Shown piece by piece: positions 62,870-64,000 of a stretch of 64,000 nucleotides of DNA (position 1 is the stretch's first letter; each line of letters opens with the position of its first letter). Position numbers and translations under genes: made by a program. The DNA is from Microscilla marina ATCC 23134. Lineage in GTDB: Bacteria > Bacteroidota > Bacteroidia > Cytophagales > Microscillaceae. Location of the stretch: assembly GCF_000169175.1 (NCBI RefSeq), contig NZ_AAWS01000014.1, forward strand, positions 62,001 to 126,000. Reading direction: 5' to 3'. The notes beneath the pieces were generated by a model. That model did no database searches, was not told where the DNA came from, and worked only from the letters and a program-made list of their open reading frames with translations.

Positions 62870-64000
62870 TTAACTTAAGTCCCAGCGGGCTTTAGTACCC
62901 CTAATGTCATAATGTACAAATGTTTTGTAAAGCCCCAGCCCGCCTTGGGTCATTTTTCCGGCTTTAGTCAACGCTTCTATTTTGGTATGTACTTGTTTAG
63001 GAGTATACCCTTTAACGACTATATCGGCAGCTTTAGCATACAAATGTTGGCTATTTGCTTTGCCCCCTACTGCCTTGTTATGGCTTGGGGTGCGATAAGA
63101 GGAATTAATGGCAATGCTTGCCCCCATTTCGGTGCGTAATATTTCCAGTTGTTTCATAAGGTTTTGTACGTTGGGATAATACTCAGGGGGTACTGCAGTG
63201 CCATCGTGACAATCAAACTCTGATGCCTTGAAGTTGGTGGAGGTAGGCACACTACTTTTGCCTTTAGTATTTTTGTCTTTTTCTTCGGTTTTTACCAACG
63301 ACACATACTTAGCCGATACCCAGCGGTGGTCGCCAATACGGTGCCATCCGTTTTTGGTTTCTAATATGGTAATTTCTGCGCCATTTTTGATTGCCTTACC
63401 ATTTTTTCCAAAATTGGCTCCTGCCCCCTTGCGTACATTCAGCGAGCTTGCCGTTACAATTCCTTTCTTAGAAGAAGGCTGTTTTTTTTGTCCGCCTAGC
63501 AACGCATCCACCTTTTTCTTTTGTATTTGGGTGGCTGTATATGTGCGGCTAATCCAAGGAACAGCGTCTAGCTCATCACTTATTCGTTGCAATACTTTTT
63601 TATCAAACGATGCCAGCGCACTGCCTCCGTGGTTGGTCATTACATACGCCAGGTTATCGCGGTGCAGCCAGGGGAGTTTATCAAATACCTGTAATATATG
63701 CGAGGCATGCGACTTTGCCAATGGCACCAGTGCTGTGCCCAAGGCAATCATATCTATTTTGCCGCTACTATATTTTTTATAGACTGTCTCTACCGGGTTG
63801 CTGGTGGTTTTTTTAGCGGTAGTAGTTTTTTTGTCAGGAGTAGTAGTGGTGAATTTAGCCCCGTTTTTATCGGCATACCTGCCAATAAACCCCATTTGCT
63901 TTTTTACATCGGCCTCATAGCTTTTGTCACTTACTCCACCATCGTCTACCTGATATCGACTTCCGCGTTCATTGACAAAGTTTTCGAGCAATTCGTCTGA
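62870..64000 (-). CDS. SH3-linked M15-type peptidoglycan peptidase, cut by the right edge
   Basis: The frame stays open to the edge (reads S-D-E-L-L-E-N-F from 64000), so the N-terminus is outside and the TTG at 63991 is not the start. An N-terminal region of unknown function (about 1-165) has a Thr/Lys-rich linker. An SH3b domain follows (SSLNVRKGAGANFGKNGKAI ... WHRIGDHRWVSAKYV). The last 120 residues are a peptidase M15A-like domain: SSYRTPSHNKAVGGKANSQHLYAKAADIV with the zinc His/Asp pair, and VHYDIRGTKARWD with the third His. Such enzymes are D,D- or L,D-carboxypeptidases or phage-type endolysins. It is about 5 Mbp-scale context unknown and lies 20 bases before the NlpC-like gene. Confidence 0.82.
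   Translation of the reverse strand, partial: SDELLENFVNERGSRYQVDDGGVSDKSYEADVKKQMGFIGRYADKNGAKFTTTTPDKKTTTAKKTTSNPVETVYKKYSSGKIDMIALGTALVPLAKSHASHILQVFDKLPWLHRDNLAYVMTNHGGSALASFDKKVLQRISDELDAVPWISRTYTATQIQKKKVDALLGGQKKQPSSKKGIVTASSLNVRKGAGANFGKNGKAIKNGAEITILETKNGWHRIGDHRWVSAKYVSLVKTEEKDKNTKGKSSVPTSTNFKASEFDCHDGTAVPPEYYPNVQNLMKQLEILRTEMGASIAINSSYRTPSHNKAVGGKANSQHLYAKAADIVVKGYTPKQVHTKIEALTKAGKMTQGGLGLYKTFVHYDIRGTKARWDLS

Overview
The window is AT-rich chromosomal DNA from a gliding, probably marine member of the Bacteroidota, order Cytophagales, close to Microscilla. This rests on protein character (a secreted nuclease with a type IX secretion C-terminal signal, CHAT/TPR, WG-repeat, DUF1573 and multi-PAS/GAF proteins) and on promoter sequences of the Bacteroidota form TTG-N19-TAnnTTTG (for example 52961-52990). 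Species assignment is an inference. I saw no rRNA, tRNA or CRISPR array.

Layout. 1-1.1 kb: right end of an IS1634-type insertion sequence. 1.3-6.8 kb: a TPR-CHAT protease-like protein, an ABC permease/ATPase pair and a redoxin-like protein. 6.8-8.5 kb: a gene-poor stretch. 8.5-13.6 kb: a small STAS-like protein, a lysine-rich repeat protein translationally coupled to a sterol-desaturase-family enzyme, and an acetolactate synthase-like/aldehyde dehydrogenase operon. 13.9-23.2 kb: a ParB-like protein fused to a degenerate methyltransferase, an ATP-grasp protein, an exonuclease, a SpoIIE-type phosphatase, an unknown protein and an FAD oxidoreductase.

23.3-36.9 kb is the most interesting part: a 14-gene contractile phage-tail-like cluster (tail terminator-like, sheath, tube, assembly chaperone, tape measure, hub, spike, wedge, two fibres). 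It has no capsid, portal, terminase, integrase or visible lysis gene and looks like a tailocin. The chaperone gene carries a lambda-type GGGAAAG slippery site and a 58-codon -1 extension. A hairpin terminator follows the tube gene, which should favour sheath and tube over later genes. Directly after the operon terminator lies a noncoding unit of about 590 bp, with tandem 88-bp repeats dense in GATC and its own terminator. The unit starts with a promoter-like module that also occurs before the tail operon. A perfect 20-bp direct repeat lies on each side of the whole block. The operon, the repeat unit and these shared sites may form one regulated system.

37-45 kb: another SpoIIE phosphatase, an ECF sigma factor with a Cys-containing tail, an SRPBCC protein, a pentapeptide-repeat protein, small lipoproteins, a cytochrome c and a DUF1573 protein, interspersed with small inverted-repeat (MITE-like) elements. 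45-53 kb: a type IX-secreted endonuclease, a frameshifted beta-lactamase-family hydrolase and a kinase-less four-PAS sensor. 53-56 kb: a TPR membrane protein, ribH and aspartate kinase. 56-64 kb: three tandem paralogous secreted proteins, an ADP-ribosylglycohydrolase-family protein, a WG-repeat protein, more MITE-like repeats, a small secreted protein, an NlpC/P60-like lipoprotein and an SH3/M15 peptidase cut by the right edge.
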